DNA of 36,975 bases from RGIG1959 sp964564305 (GTDB taxonomy: Bacteria > Bacillota > Clostridia > Oscillospirales > Acutalibacteraceae). Shown here piece by piece: positions 24,352 to 32,390 of this stretch. The position numbers and the translations under genes were made by a program. The DNA lies in contig CAZMAM010000011.1 in assembly GCA_964564305.1 (NCBI GenBank), positions 1 to 36,975 on the forward strand. Direction: 5' to 3'. How positions within the stretch are numbered: position 1 is the first letter of the stretch; every line of letters begins with the position of its first letter. The notes under the pieces were generated by a model. The model saw nothing but the letters and a program-made list of their open reading frames with translations, had not been told where the DNA came from and did not search any database.

Positions 24352-25518
24352 TTATGGTGCGATCACATTTGATTTTAAATAATTGGATGCCCATTCATTT
24401 CCACTCATAATTTTGGTTGCTCCACAAGCCATTAACGTTTCGTAAGAACATGTGAATATTGAATATCCACTTATAATATTGTCATACATATCTTTTGTCA
24501 ATACCATTCCATTTAATTCGGGAAAAAATATTAAAGCATTGTCTAGAAACATAGACACATTAACTAATTCCCAATAATATATTAATGAATTATTTTGTTG
24601 TATATCTGAAGTTGCTTGTGAAATATCAAAAGGAACAGAGCCATTCGATTGTGTTATTGCATAATTTTCTCCCCAATAATAATTATTGTTGTACCAATTC
24701 CCGTTCCCTGCATAACGTGTGTCAAAAGAAAAGTCTTTATTACCGTCTAAATAATCGGTAAATATGTATTTTCCATGTCCATTTGAATGAGACCGTTGAT
24801 CGATCCAAATATTCCCATACACATCATAATGAAAGTTTAACACTATTCCACCTTCGTATGCAGAAATATCATTTTGGAAACTTTCAAATTCTTCAAATTC
24901 ATGTGGTCTCGTTCCCCATGCGGTGTGATATACACGATTGGCAGGGGGATTGGTCGGGGCAGCTGTTGGCGCCTTGGTCGGCGACACAACAGGAGCTTGC
25001 GTTGGTGATGTGGCTGGACTCTTCGTCGGTGTCTTCGTCGGATTGGCAGGAGTTCCATTGTTGTTTGTATTCTCTGTTTTGTTGGTGGCGACACCTGTGA
25101 CGGTTGTGGTTGTATGGCCATTATTGGTCGTCTTGGTGGTATGATTCGTTGATGACATTCCCTTGTCATTCCCTGTTTGTATTTGCATGGCAGTCGTCGT
25201 TACGTAAGGATTCCCATCAAAACCACCATTAATGTCACCATTGTTGTCACTATTTCCGCAACCACGTAATCCAAAGACAAGACCAAGAACAATTGCGATG
25301 ACAAGGACGACCGAAATGACTGCTATAATGATGGTTTTCTTGGATATAACTTTCTTGCCGCTTTGGGAATTACATTCTTCGTTCTCACCTGTTCTATTTT
25401 GGGCCTTATTTTGAATGTCAAAAACGATGTTTTCGGGGTCAATATGGTCATTGCCATCAAGTTCGGTATTTGTTGTCTCCGTTTCATATTCGAGCAGCTC
25501 ATTTTCCTTTTTGCTCAT
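24352..25518 (-). CDS. Membrane-anchored surface protein with Thr/Pro-rich stalk
   Basis: 388 residues: an acidic cytosolic N-terminus (1-54), basic patch, one TM helix (about 62-84), then a low-complexity Thr/Asn/Pro stalk (about 105-195) with repeats of the type SPTKAP/TPTKSP. A C-terminal domain of ~190 residues follows, rich in Tyr/Trp/Asn (for example WYNNNYYWGENYA). Orientation with the stalk outside is inferred from the charge pattern. AGG-type sites lie just upstream of ATG 25518. No family is recognised for the outer domain. It follows the AAA+/YbjN genes on the same strand. Confidence 0.7.
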   Translation of the reverse strand: MSKKENELLEYETETTNTELDGNDHIDPENIVFDIQNKAQNRTGENEECNSQSGKKVISKKTIIIAVISVVLVIAIVLGLVFGLRGCGNSDNNGDINGGFDGNPYVTTTAMQIQTGNDKGMSSTNHTTKTTNNGHTTTTVTGVATNKTENTNNNGTPANPTKTPTKSPATSPTQAPVVSPTKAPTAAPTNPPANRVYHTAWGTRPHEFEEFESFQNDISAYEGGIVLNFHYDVYGNIWIDQRSHSNGHGKYIFTDYLDGNKDFSFDTRYAGNGNWYNNNYYWGENYAITQSNGSVPFDISQATSDIQQNNSLIYYWELVNVSMFLDNALIFFPELNGMVLTKDMYDNIISGYSIFTCSYETLMACGATKIMSGNEWASNYLKSNVIAP

Positions 25519-25564
25519 GTGACATTACCTAACCTTTCGAATATCCGGATCTTCAAATTGACTG

Positions 25565-25600
25565 TTCGCATCATCGTAGTAAAAGCTGACTGCAAATCTT
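25565..25600 (-). other. Short relic similar to the transpeptidase-fold gene
   Basis: Read on the - strand, this stretch has GTCAGCTTTTAC followed by GATGATGCGAA, as in the 432-residue gene (around 32945-32975) and its broken copy (around 36275-36300), but with one extra TAC triplet. The similarity spans about 26 bases. It lies in the leader of the surface protein gene and may be a recombination scar. It is short enough that chance cannot be excluded. Confidence 0.3.
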
Positions 25601-25609
25601 TATCAACCT

Positions 25610-26083
25610 TCAATTGCTTTCAATAAAATCATCAATACTCAGCAGACCTTTATCGATTGCAAAGAATTTATCATTATATTCATCTACAGTATCACAGGCG
25701 CATTCAAGCATATAGTGAAACAATTTTTCGCCTATCAGGCTTTCACGGAAAGATGCCGTCATTCTGAAAAAAATTCTTCCGCTTGAAAGGTCATAATCAA
25801 AGTTACCGTCTGCCAAGCCATAAGATGCGACACAGGTTGCTATTGCGCCATCCATGCGTCTTTCTTCACTCATTCTAAAGGGTAACTGAGACGTTAATCT
25901 GATTAATTGTCTTTTGGCATCAATCACAAGTGTAAACTGCATCAAAAGGTCATCTCCGCTCACGGTAAAATGTGCGGTTAGTTTTTCCTCGTCTTTTTCA
26001 AATTTCCACTCTCTGCGATCCATAGCCTTACAAAATGTCGCAAATACCGATTTGGCCAATGTAAGATTCTTTTCTTCTGCCAT
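25610..26083 (-). CDS. YbjN-like domain protein (second tandem copy)
   Basis: 157 residues, a paralog of the next gene upstream: same length, same opening (MAEEKNLTLAKSVF against MAEQENLNLAKTTF), and a shared pattern FDYDLSSGRIFFRM against FDYDIKSGHMMFRM. The fold pattern suggests the YbjN/type III secretion chaperone-like domain, often found as an adaptor. No membrane segment. AAAGGAAAA precedes the ATG. It lies 28 bases downstream of its paralog and two genes after the AAA+ ATPase. Confidence 0.65.
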   Translation of the reverse strand: MAEEKNLTLAKSVFATFCKAMDRREWKFEKDEEKLTAHFTVSGDDLLMQFTLVIDAKRQLIRLTSQLPFRMSEERRMDGAIATCVASYGLADGNFDYDLSSGRIFFRMTASFRESLIGEKLFHYMLECACDTVDEYNDKFFAIDKGLLSIDDFIESN

Positions 26084-26111
26084 TGCAAATTTTCCTTTCT
26101 AAGATGATTAT

Positions 26112-26585
26112 TTAGATGTTTTCGATAAACTGTTCAAGTGTCATCATACCCTTAGAGAGCATAAGAAACTTATCGTTAAAATCGTCAATCATGCCGCATG
26201 AAATCATAATCATGTGCATGAATAATTCTTCGCTGATAAGACTTTCCATAAAACTGTTGCTCATGCGGAACATCATATGACCGGATTTAATGTCATAGTC
26301 AAACGAACCGGCAAACAATCTGTAGTTTACGGCGGCGGTTGCCGCTGCGATATCAAGGCGCTTGTCCTCTGAAATGGCAAAGGGCAAATGCGACATGAGA
26401 ATAATCAGCATTCTCTCCGGATCAATGACAATCTCGATATCTATCGGCAAATCATCCCCCTGTACCCGGCACTCGACGGTAAAGTTTTCCTCATCTTTTT
26501 GGTAATGCCAATCATGGTGCTCCAAGGCTTTGCATAAAGTCTCGAATGTTGTCTTTGCCAAGTTTAAATTTTCCTGTTCTGCCAT
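26112..26585 (-). CDS. YbjN-like domain protein (first tandem copy)
   Basis: 157 residues; see the paralog downstream. The two differ mostly on the surface, while the hydrophobic pattern (IDIEIVIDPERMLIILMSHLPF) and acidic C-terminal helix (DDFNDKFLMLSKGMMTLEQF) are kept, which points to duplication and divergence. AAGGAG lies about 8 bases before the ATG. It is 41 bases after the CbbX-like AAA+ gene, suggesting that both act with that ATPase (inference). Confidence 0.65.
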   Translation of the reverse strand: MAEQENLNLAKTTFETLCKALEHHDWHYQKDEENFTVECRVQGDDLPIDIEIVIDPERMLIILMSHLPFAISEDKRLDIAAATAAVNYRLFAGSFDYDIKSGHMMFRMSNSFMESLISEELFMHMIMISCGMIDDFNDKFLMLSKGMMTLEQFIENI

Positions 26586-26626
26586 TTTTACTTCTCCTTA
26601 GCCTTAAATATATTTTATTGTTTCTT

Positions 26627-28654
26627 TTACGAAACAAAACCGATTCTGTTTTTTTTCTTTTTTTCCAAAAGTTTATCAAACCCTCGATCTGAAACAGCAA
26701 GATTAAAATCCTCTTTTGTAAGCAAAGTCGATTTCAAGTTGTTTAATCGTGTTCTGACTCCCGCCTTAGCGCATGTGCGCTCAAACAAATTCCTTACAAA
26801 CCTTGCGTTGCTAAATGTCTTGGACGTTATTGTTTCATCCGTTAACGAATCAAAATAAGACTTTACGGCTTCCGACAAGGCATCATCGTAAGCAACACTG
26901 CCTTGAACCATATTCATAAATATTTCGTACAACTGTTCACGCGAGTAATTCGGAAAAACAATTTCGTAGGGCATCCGGCTCTCAAGACCTGCGTTTCCTT
27001 TCATCAATTGCGCCATTTCATCGGGATAACCCGCCATTATAACAACAAAGTCCTCCCTGTGGTTTTCCATTTCTGCAATAAGTGTATCCAGTGCCTCTCT
27101 GCCGTAATCTCTGCTATTATCCTCTCCTCTGTAAAGAGAATATGCTTCATCAATAAACATTACGGATCCATAGGCATCCCTGCACATGCCCGCTGTTTTC
27201 GGCGCCGTTTCACCGATGTATCTGCCACAGAAGTCTCTTCCCGAATACTCAAAAAAATTCCCGTTTCTGAGTATGCCGCGTTCTTTAAGTATCTGCCCGA
27301 TAAGCCTTGCAACCGTTGTTTTGCCCGTCCCGGGATTTCCGACGAAACGCATATGTAAGCACGGATTGCCAAGTTTTGTATTGGCCTTGGCAAGTTCTAT
27401 CTGAGCAATGATCTCATCAACACTTTTGCATATTTCCTCCATTCCAACCATTTTTTTGAGTGCCGACATACCCCCAGATTCTCCGCTGTCCGGCTTTGAC
27501 AGACCGCTCAATTCCTCGCTTTTGATGATGTCGCTGTCGGTATTATGTCTTGCATCATAGAGTTGCTTGCGGTATATCATTTCGTGAATTACTTTGTTCA
27601 CGGTATTGAATCCATAAAAGCGTCCATCGCTTTTCTCATCAATAATTCTTCTCTGGAAAAGTGCCCAAGCTCCATCATCGGCCGTATAACCGAATCCCTT
27701 CAGGAAGGTTTTGCCGCACGCAACCAGTTCTTCAACAGACATCGGAGGAAAGGCAATTGAACGGATAAACAGGATATCTGACAACGACGCACTTATATCA
27801 TCCAATATATCGGATTCCACAAACGGAACCCTGAAAACAATAATATTCTTTGTACTTTGGTCCTCAAGCAGAGATAAAAAGTCTCTCATACGCTTATCGG
27901 AAGGATTCGTCATCCACTCGCTGATATCTATACAAATCACTTTCCCGGAATTATTGCCATACCCATTCAAAAGCGACATTACTGAATCAAAAGAATCATT
28001 TCCGGGTGGCAAAAGCTTTTTCTCTATTACCGGATTCTCTCCCGAAAATTGAAACAATCCGCTATCGGACAACACATCCGCAAAAAGCTGTAAATATGTG
28101 GTTAGTCCGCAGCCCTTATTGATGGAAAACAAATAATTTTGGAAAGCAAAAGTCTCTTTTGTTTTATGCTTTACAATAAGGGGAGCAATCAAGTGCAGTT
28201 CTCTTAGAAAGGACTTGTATTCATCGGCTCCGACCAGTGAATTTATTCTTTCTTCAATGGAAATTTTCTTGGCATAACCGGAAGCATATGCTTTTTTGGC
28301 AGATTGCCGTTGTTCAGGCGGATCGCTTGAAACATGGCTACCAGGCACTTCGTCAACATCTTTCGGTGAGGCTTTGTCCTTAATATCATTTATAGCATAT
28401 GTCGCAACATCGGACTCTTTATCAATACTGAATTCCTGCTTAAGAACATCGGCAACTATAGTATTGATTTCTTCAGAGGACAATTTGGAATCAATAAGCA
28501 ATAATTCACATTCCGTCAATGTACTTTTGGATACCTTTACATCTCCCCCGATTTTGGCCGAAGCAGCATCCACAAACAAATCGATGGGAAGCTTACTGTC
28601 CCCGCGATGTTTCAAGACCCACGATCCGTTAAATTCCAGTTTAACCTGTTTCAT
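26627..28654 (-). CDS. CbbX/SpoVK-like AAA+ ATPase with an inactive-looking second AAA module
   Basis: 675 residues. The C-terminal module (about 395-640) is a CbbX-type AAA+: Walker A GNPGTGKTT (about 437-445), Walker B VMFIDEAYSL, a sensor region IMAGYPDEM and an arginine-finger element GLESRMPYEI. The region about 165-385 looks like a degenerate AAA module (INKGCGLTTYL in place of Walker A, VICIDISEW in place of Walker B). The first ~90 residues form a separate small domain. CbbX-like proteins remodel protein complexes as hexamers; the client here is unknown. GAGGAG sits 6 bases before the ATG. The two YbjN-like genes follow directly. Confidence 0.8.
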   Translation of the reverse strand: MKQVKLEFNGSWVLKHRGDSKLPIDLFVDAASAKIGGDVKVSKSTLTECELLLIDSKLSSEEINTIVADVLKQEFSIDKESDVATYAINDIKDKASPKDVDEVPGSHVSSDPPEQRQSAKKAYASGYAKKISIEERINSLVGADEYKSFLRELHLIAPLIVKHKTKETFAFQNYLFSINKGCGLTTYLQLFADVLSDSGLFQFSGENPVIEKKLLPPGNDSFDSVMSLLNGYGNNSGKVICIDISEWMTNPSDKRMRDFLSLLEDQSTKNIIVFRVPFVESDILDDISASLSDILFIRSIAFPPMSVEELVACGKTFLKGFGYTADDGAWALFQRRIIDEKSDGRFYGFNTVNKVIHEMIYRKQLYDARHNTDSDIIKSEELSGLSKPDSGESGGMSALKKMVGMEEICKSVDEIIAQIELAKANTKLGNPCLHMRFVGNPGTGKTTVARLIGQILKERGILRNGNFFEYSGRDFCGRYIGETAPKTAGMCRDAYGSVMFIDEAYSLYRGEDNSRDYGREALDTLIAEMENHREDFVVIMAGYPDEMAQLMKGNAGLESRMPYEIVFPNYSREQLYEIFMNMVQGSVAYDDALSEAVKSYFDSLTDETITSKTFSNARFVRNLFERTCAKAGVRTRLNNLKSTLLTKEDFNLAVSDRGFDKLLEKKKKNRIGFVS

Positions 28655-28751
28655 AATATCTCCTCATCCATATTTTTGCGCATTAGATATGTGATGAAAT
28701 GCCACCGGTTATCCAACCAAACCGTTTCATTTACGTATAACGGTATTCCGT

Positions 28752-29702
28752 TTATCGACTTTGAGCGCCTTTCCCTGTTTTATTTTGAAAATAGGTAATG
28801 CAGGATTCTACCGCATTTTGGATATATCTTTCATGGGCATTGAAATCATGAGTCGCACAATGAGGTGACAGAATGGCATTACTCAATGTTTCAAACGGGT
28901 ATTTTGAAGGCAAGACTCGTTGTGTCTTGTCTGATTTGTTGGGATTATTATACCACACATCACTCGCATATCCTGCAAGATGATTTTGTGACAGGGCTTC
29001 AAATAGGGCTCTTTCATTGCATATCTCAGCGCGTGAAACATTGATGAGATAGGTATCTCCCATTTGGTTGAATATTTCTTCGTTAAACAAATCAATAGTT
29101 TCGGCTGTTTTGGGAAGGCAGAGAAACAAAAGATTACATTTACGGATTAATTCTTCAAATGTGGCCGCATGCTGGACATTCTTCGGGTATTTCCCGCTTT
29201 TATTTAGTACCATAATATCTTGATTTAAAGGATAAAGTTTTTGATAAAGACTCTTTCCGACATGACCAAAGCCCAGAATCCCGATGTGAAATGATTGGAT
29301 ACTTCTCCAATAATAATTTCGTCCATCAGAATACCATACGCCTTTACATAAATCGTTATGAAATTCCGGGATTCTGTGCAACAAAGCCAATGCCAATGAC
29401 AAAGCGTGCTCGGCGATTACATCTGCATTTGCATAAGAACAGTTCACAGAAATATTTCTTTTGCTCATTTCTTCAAGCGGAAGTTCATCCATCCCTGTTT
29501 TGAAAAGAAATATTTTTTTCAGAGCGGGAAAATAAAACAATGTTTCTTTATTTATGTGTGTTGTAATCATTGCTTCTGCATCCCGACAAATGGTAAGGGG
29601 CTCAGTTTCATATAAAACACATGTATCTACAACGGATTGTAATTGTTTTATATATTTGTCCCATATCGGATCAGGATTTCTCAATTTAACCACTAATTGC
29701 AT
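28752..29702 (-). CDS. D-isomer-specific 2-hydroxyacid dehydrogenase family protein
   Basis: 316 residues. The NAD(P)-binding loop is GILGFGHVGKSL (about 150-161). The catalytic Arg lies in INVSRAE and the catalytic His in LSPHCATHD. The usual catalytic Glu, normally in a DVFExEP-type segment, is not evident: the corresponding stretch reads SDVWYNNP. Substrate is unknown. AGGGGAT lies 12 bases before the ATG. It is the fourth gene of a tight operon, 17 bases after the channel-like gene, so it probably works with the two kinases on one metabolite or nucleotide (inference). A 97-base gap without visible terminator separates it from the AAA+ gene. Confidence 0.8.
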   Translation of the reverse strand: MQLVVKLRNPDPIWDKYIKQLQSVVDTCVLYETEPLTICRDAEAMITTHINKETLFYFPALKKIFLFKTGMDELPLEEMSKRNISVNCSYANADVIAEHALSLALALLHRIPEFHNDLCKGVWYSDGRNYYWRSIQSFHIGILGFGHVGKSLYQKLYPLNQDIMVLNKSGKYPKNVQHAATFEELIRKCNLLFLCLPKTAETIDLFNEEIFNQMGDTYLINVSRAEICNERALFEALSQNHLAGYASDVWYNNPNKSDKTQRVLPSKYPFETLSNAILSPHCATHDFNAHERYIQNAVESCITYFQNKTGKGAQSR

Positions 29703-29719
29703 AAGTAAAGAAATATCCC

Positions 29720-30853
29720 CTACCTGATAATTTTTCGTGCTATCACGCCGGTAAATATGGTTAAAATTATCACGCCGATAATCTGTTCGGCTGTGTCAAA
29801 ATGTTCCAGAATTAAAATCGGATTCACTTCACTTACATTAAAAAAGCGATTTATAGATGACTCAAAACATATCTGAATACACTGCCATGCATTTCCTACG
29901 GAATGCCGGAGTGCAACAAAGTATATCAATGCAAAAGCGACAATGATAACGGATGCGGTAATTACGGAATTCACAATCCGCACACCCCAGCCAAACATTT
30001 TTCCCAAAATAAAATTTTCAATCAAATACCCTGTTTTTTTCAGCAGATTTCTTGTGTTGAGCCGATTTAAACGGCAGTTAATTCTACGCAGTCTGACAAG
30101 GCAAGCATCCATTTCTTGAAATTTATTTTTTGCAGAATATTGATTGAAAGCCGCAAGCAAAATTTTCTGCTGATAGTTTAATTCGGCTTCTTTTTGAGAA
30201 ATTGAACCATTCGCCAACTCATTTTGTCTTTTTTTCAATATATTAAGAAAACGCTGCAATTCCTCTTTACTGTATATATAAAAATAATCTAAGGTTGCAC
30301 CTTTTTCAATTTCTAATAAATCAATAAACCCCACATAAATACTCTCGACATGACAGTGATTTAATTTTAATTTATTTATTTGGGTTTCATTGCTATTGAT
30401 GGTACCAATACAGATTTCATCCGGTATGCCGGCTATGCTGACCTCCGTTATTTCCCCGATTCCCATAAATGACAGCATTTGAACATTTGAATTCTCAATC
30501 CTAATATTGGATTTATCACAGTTTTCCAATGAAATGGTTTGCACAGGACTTGATTCAAAAACAATTCTTATTCCATTGCAGCCACGGAAACTGATTTCAT
30601 TAATCTCACAATTTTTAAACCTAATTTCCTGAATAGATTCGTTGCTTTCCTGTTTTATGCTGATTTTATCAAAAATACAACAATCAAACGTAAGTTTCTT
30701 ATCGGGTGTTTTGCAAGATATAATCTCCACTTCAACGAAAAATTTTCTATCCCTTGTTTTAGATGACAAGGTGATTTTCTCAAATGTTTTCTTTTCGGAA
30801 TCTGATTTGATATTAATTGATTCCGATTGTTCATAAAAGATATTTTCACTCAT
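29720..30853 (-). CDS. Beta-helix (pentapeptide-like) protein with C-terminal two-TM channel-like module
   Basis: 377 residues. Residues about 40-195 show regular short strands (ISFRGCNGI, ISLENCDKS, IRIENSNV) like a pentapeptide-type right-handed beta-helix. A helical linker (197-275) follows. The C-terminal part has TM1 (about 294-315), a re-entrant-like segment (321-336) and TM2 (354-374) ending in IFTGVIARKIIR, which resembles bacterial two-TM ion channels. The potassium selectivity filter TVGYG is absent (SSINRFF instead), so selectivity is unknown. AGGAG is 6 bases before the ATG. It overlaps the kinase-like gene upstream by 8 bases. Confidence 0.6.
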   Translation of the reverse strand: MSENIFYEQSESINIKSDSEKKTFEKITLSSKTRDRKFFVEVEIISCKTPDKKLTFDCCIFDKISIKQESNESIQEIRFKNCEINEISFRGCNGIRIVFESSPVQTISLENCDKSNIRIENSNVQMLSFMGIGEITEVSIAGIPDEICIGTINSNETQINKLKLNHCHVESIYVGFIDLLEIEKGATLDYFYIYSKEELQRFLNILKKRQNELANGSISQKEAELNYQQKILLAAFNQYSAKNKFQEMDACLVRLRRINCRLNRLNTRNLLKKTGYLIENFILGKMFGWGVRIVNSVITASVIIVAFALIYFVALRHSVGNAWQCIQICFESSINRFFNVSEVNPILILEHFDTAEQIIGVIILTIFTGVIARKIIR

Positions 30854-31511
30854 CGCATACTCCTAAACTGCGCAAATATTTCCAAAATTCATTATACCCA
30901 TCGTCCATTGAATTATTTCCACCAATAACTATGTCCAAAATCTTATTGCATGTTTTATGCAAATCCGTGTTTTTAATCACAAGTGTAAACGGCCTTTGAC
31001 ACTTATTCATCATTTGTATATTATCTTCAAATTCCTGTTTCGCGGCTTGCAATCTTTTTTGTATTTCTTCTTCCGTTTTATCTCTTAAAATAATTCTGGA
31101 ATGTAAAACTTCCCATGTTTCCCAGAGCAGAATATGGTATATATCTGCTTGAAATTTATATCTTTGAACCAGTAAATGAAAATTATCACAAAATGCATAA
31201 TAATTTTCTATTCTTCCTATATGAATGATGGGAATCAAATTCCTTTGCAAATAACTCAGCAAAGAATCTACGGCAATTCCATAAAATCTTCCATATCTTT
31301 GATGATATTGAATAAATTCACCGTTTCTGATTTTTTGTTCAAACTCTTCGACAGGTATATTAACATATGTTTCTTTGATTTTGTCATTTAAACCTACAGA
31401 TTTATGTTTTTTAAACAGGATAAAAGAGGGATCCGTCGCACATAATGTTTGGGTAACTGTATCTTTACCGCTTGCGGGCATTCCAGAAAGGAGCACTATT
31501 TTTTTATCCAA
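30846..31511 (-). CDS. Guanylate-kinase-like P-loop protein
   Basis: 221 residues with P-loop GMPASGKDT (10-18). The stretch PVEEFEQKIRNGEFIQYHQR followed by YGRFYGIAVDSL closely follows the GMP-binding region of guanylate kinases (EEF...GEFLE...G..YGT). The start is TTG at 31511, with GGAGG 7 bases upstream inside the preceding gene, which it overlaps by 16 bases. It may phosphorylate a nucleotide or modified nucleotide. A housekeeping Gmk role is unlikely given its AT-rich island setting and divergent sequence. Confidence 0.65.
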   Translation of the reverse strand: MDKKIVLLSGMPASGKDTVTQTLCATDPSFILFKKHKSVGLNDKIKETYVNIPVEEFEQKIRNGEFIQYHQRYGRFYGIAVDSLLSYLQRNLIPIIHIGRIENYYAFCDNFHLLVQRYKFQADIYHILLWETWEVLHSRIILRDKTEEEIQKRLQAAKQEFEDNIQMMNKCQRPFTLVIKNTDLHKTCNKILDIVIGGNNSMDDGYNEFWKYLRSLGVCDE

Positions 31512-32107
31512 TCGGTTACCTCCGCAAGTGTGTCAGACAAGTTTACCTCGCAGTCATTCACATAAATGTAGGCCTGAAATTCTGGGGAGGGCTGAATTCC
31601 ATCGACAGTTGCCGCATATTGGTCCCAATGATTCAGTTTATATGTATCTCGGACAGCATTGCGCTTTAAAATATTTGATTTTTCGGTATCAATATCATGT
31701 TTTATCCAGATGAATTTAATATTTATATTATCACCGATCATGGCTTCATCTTTGATCGCCATCCACTCTGACCAGTTTTTTATCTGATCGATAAACGGAA
31801 TAGTTAATACAACATCGCTGCCGTTCTCAAGAATTTCTTTGCAAAGCTTAAATGTAATGCGATATTCTATCGGAAGAATTTGCTTGCGATAAAAATCGGA
31901 TTCTCTGTCACCTGCACCGGATCCAAATTGGGTAAGAATAAAATCGGTATATTCTCTGGTTACCGTATCTTTATCAATGTATGCGTAATTTAACCGCTTG
32001 GAAAGTGCTTTCCCAATAGTCGTTTTACCCGAACCGGCACAACCGGTGATAATAATCAAGTAACGCTTGTCGTTATTTTGATTTTTTTTACTTTTAAATA
32101 TACTCAT
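31496..32107 (-). CDS. P-loop kinase-like protein (AAA_33 type)
   Basis: 203 residues with Walker A GCAGSGKT (22-29) followed by LNYAYIDKDTVTREY, the layout of shikimate/gluconate-kinase-like AAA_33 proteins. An IKFIWIKHDIDT strand with a basic stretch (ILKRNAVRD) resembles their lid region. Substrate is unknown. The N-terminus is Lys/Asn-rich. AAGG lies before the ATG. It is the first gene of the four-gene operon, with 283 bases of non-coding DNA upstream that include a repeat and a possible promoter. Confidence 0.65.
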   Translation of the reverse strand: MSIFKSKKNQNNDKRYLIIITGCAGSGKTTIGKALSKRLNYAYIDKDTVTREYTDFILTQFGSGAGDRESDFYRKQILPIEYRITFKLCKEILENGSDVVLTIPFIDQIKNWSEWMAIKDEAMIGDNINIKFIWIKHDIDTEKSNILKRNAVRDTYKLNHWDQYAATVDGIQPSPEFQAYIYVNDCEVNLSDTLAEVTDWIKK

Positions 32108-32251
32108 ATGAATGTTACCTTACAAACAACTTACCATCTATTTGTTGATCCTATTCAAAAGCAAATTCCGTATTACCAGCATAGAGCCTTGCCTAACACA
32201 AAACATTTTTCGCATCGGCAAAACTATCTGCCATTGCATGATGCTCGCAGT

Positions 32252-32280
32252 TTAATATCATTTCATTCGATGCTTTTCAA
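32252..32280 (-). promoter_or_regulatory. Possible promoter of the kinase/channel/dehydrogenase operon
   Basis: On the - strand: TTGAAA (32280-32275), 17-base spacer, TATTAA (32257-32252). The sequence CATTCGATG occurs twice, at 32264-32272 inside the spacer and at 32342-32350, and could be a regulator site. The remainder of 32108-32251 shows nothing recognisable. Confidence 0.35.
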
Positions 32281-32363
32281 TCTATTGCGCCCACATTCAG
32301 TTCGCTTTTTAACGAAAATTAAAGGCCTCAATTTTTTAGTGCATTCGATGAGGAAAGATACAA
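32275..32363. repeat. Intergenic repeat, copy A
   Basis: Similar to copy B (34995-35096). Both contain CAATCTATTG, then ACATTCA, then TAACGAAAATTAAA, GCCTCA and GTGCATTCGATGA...GATACAA in the same order; copy B has about 10 extra bases in the middle. Both begin about 30 bases past the stop of a - strand gene (28 and 31 bases). Confidence 0.6.
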
Positions 32364-32390
32364 CGACAGCCAAAAGCACCCAAGAATATA

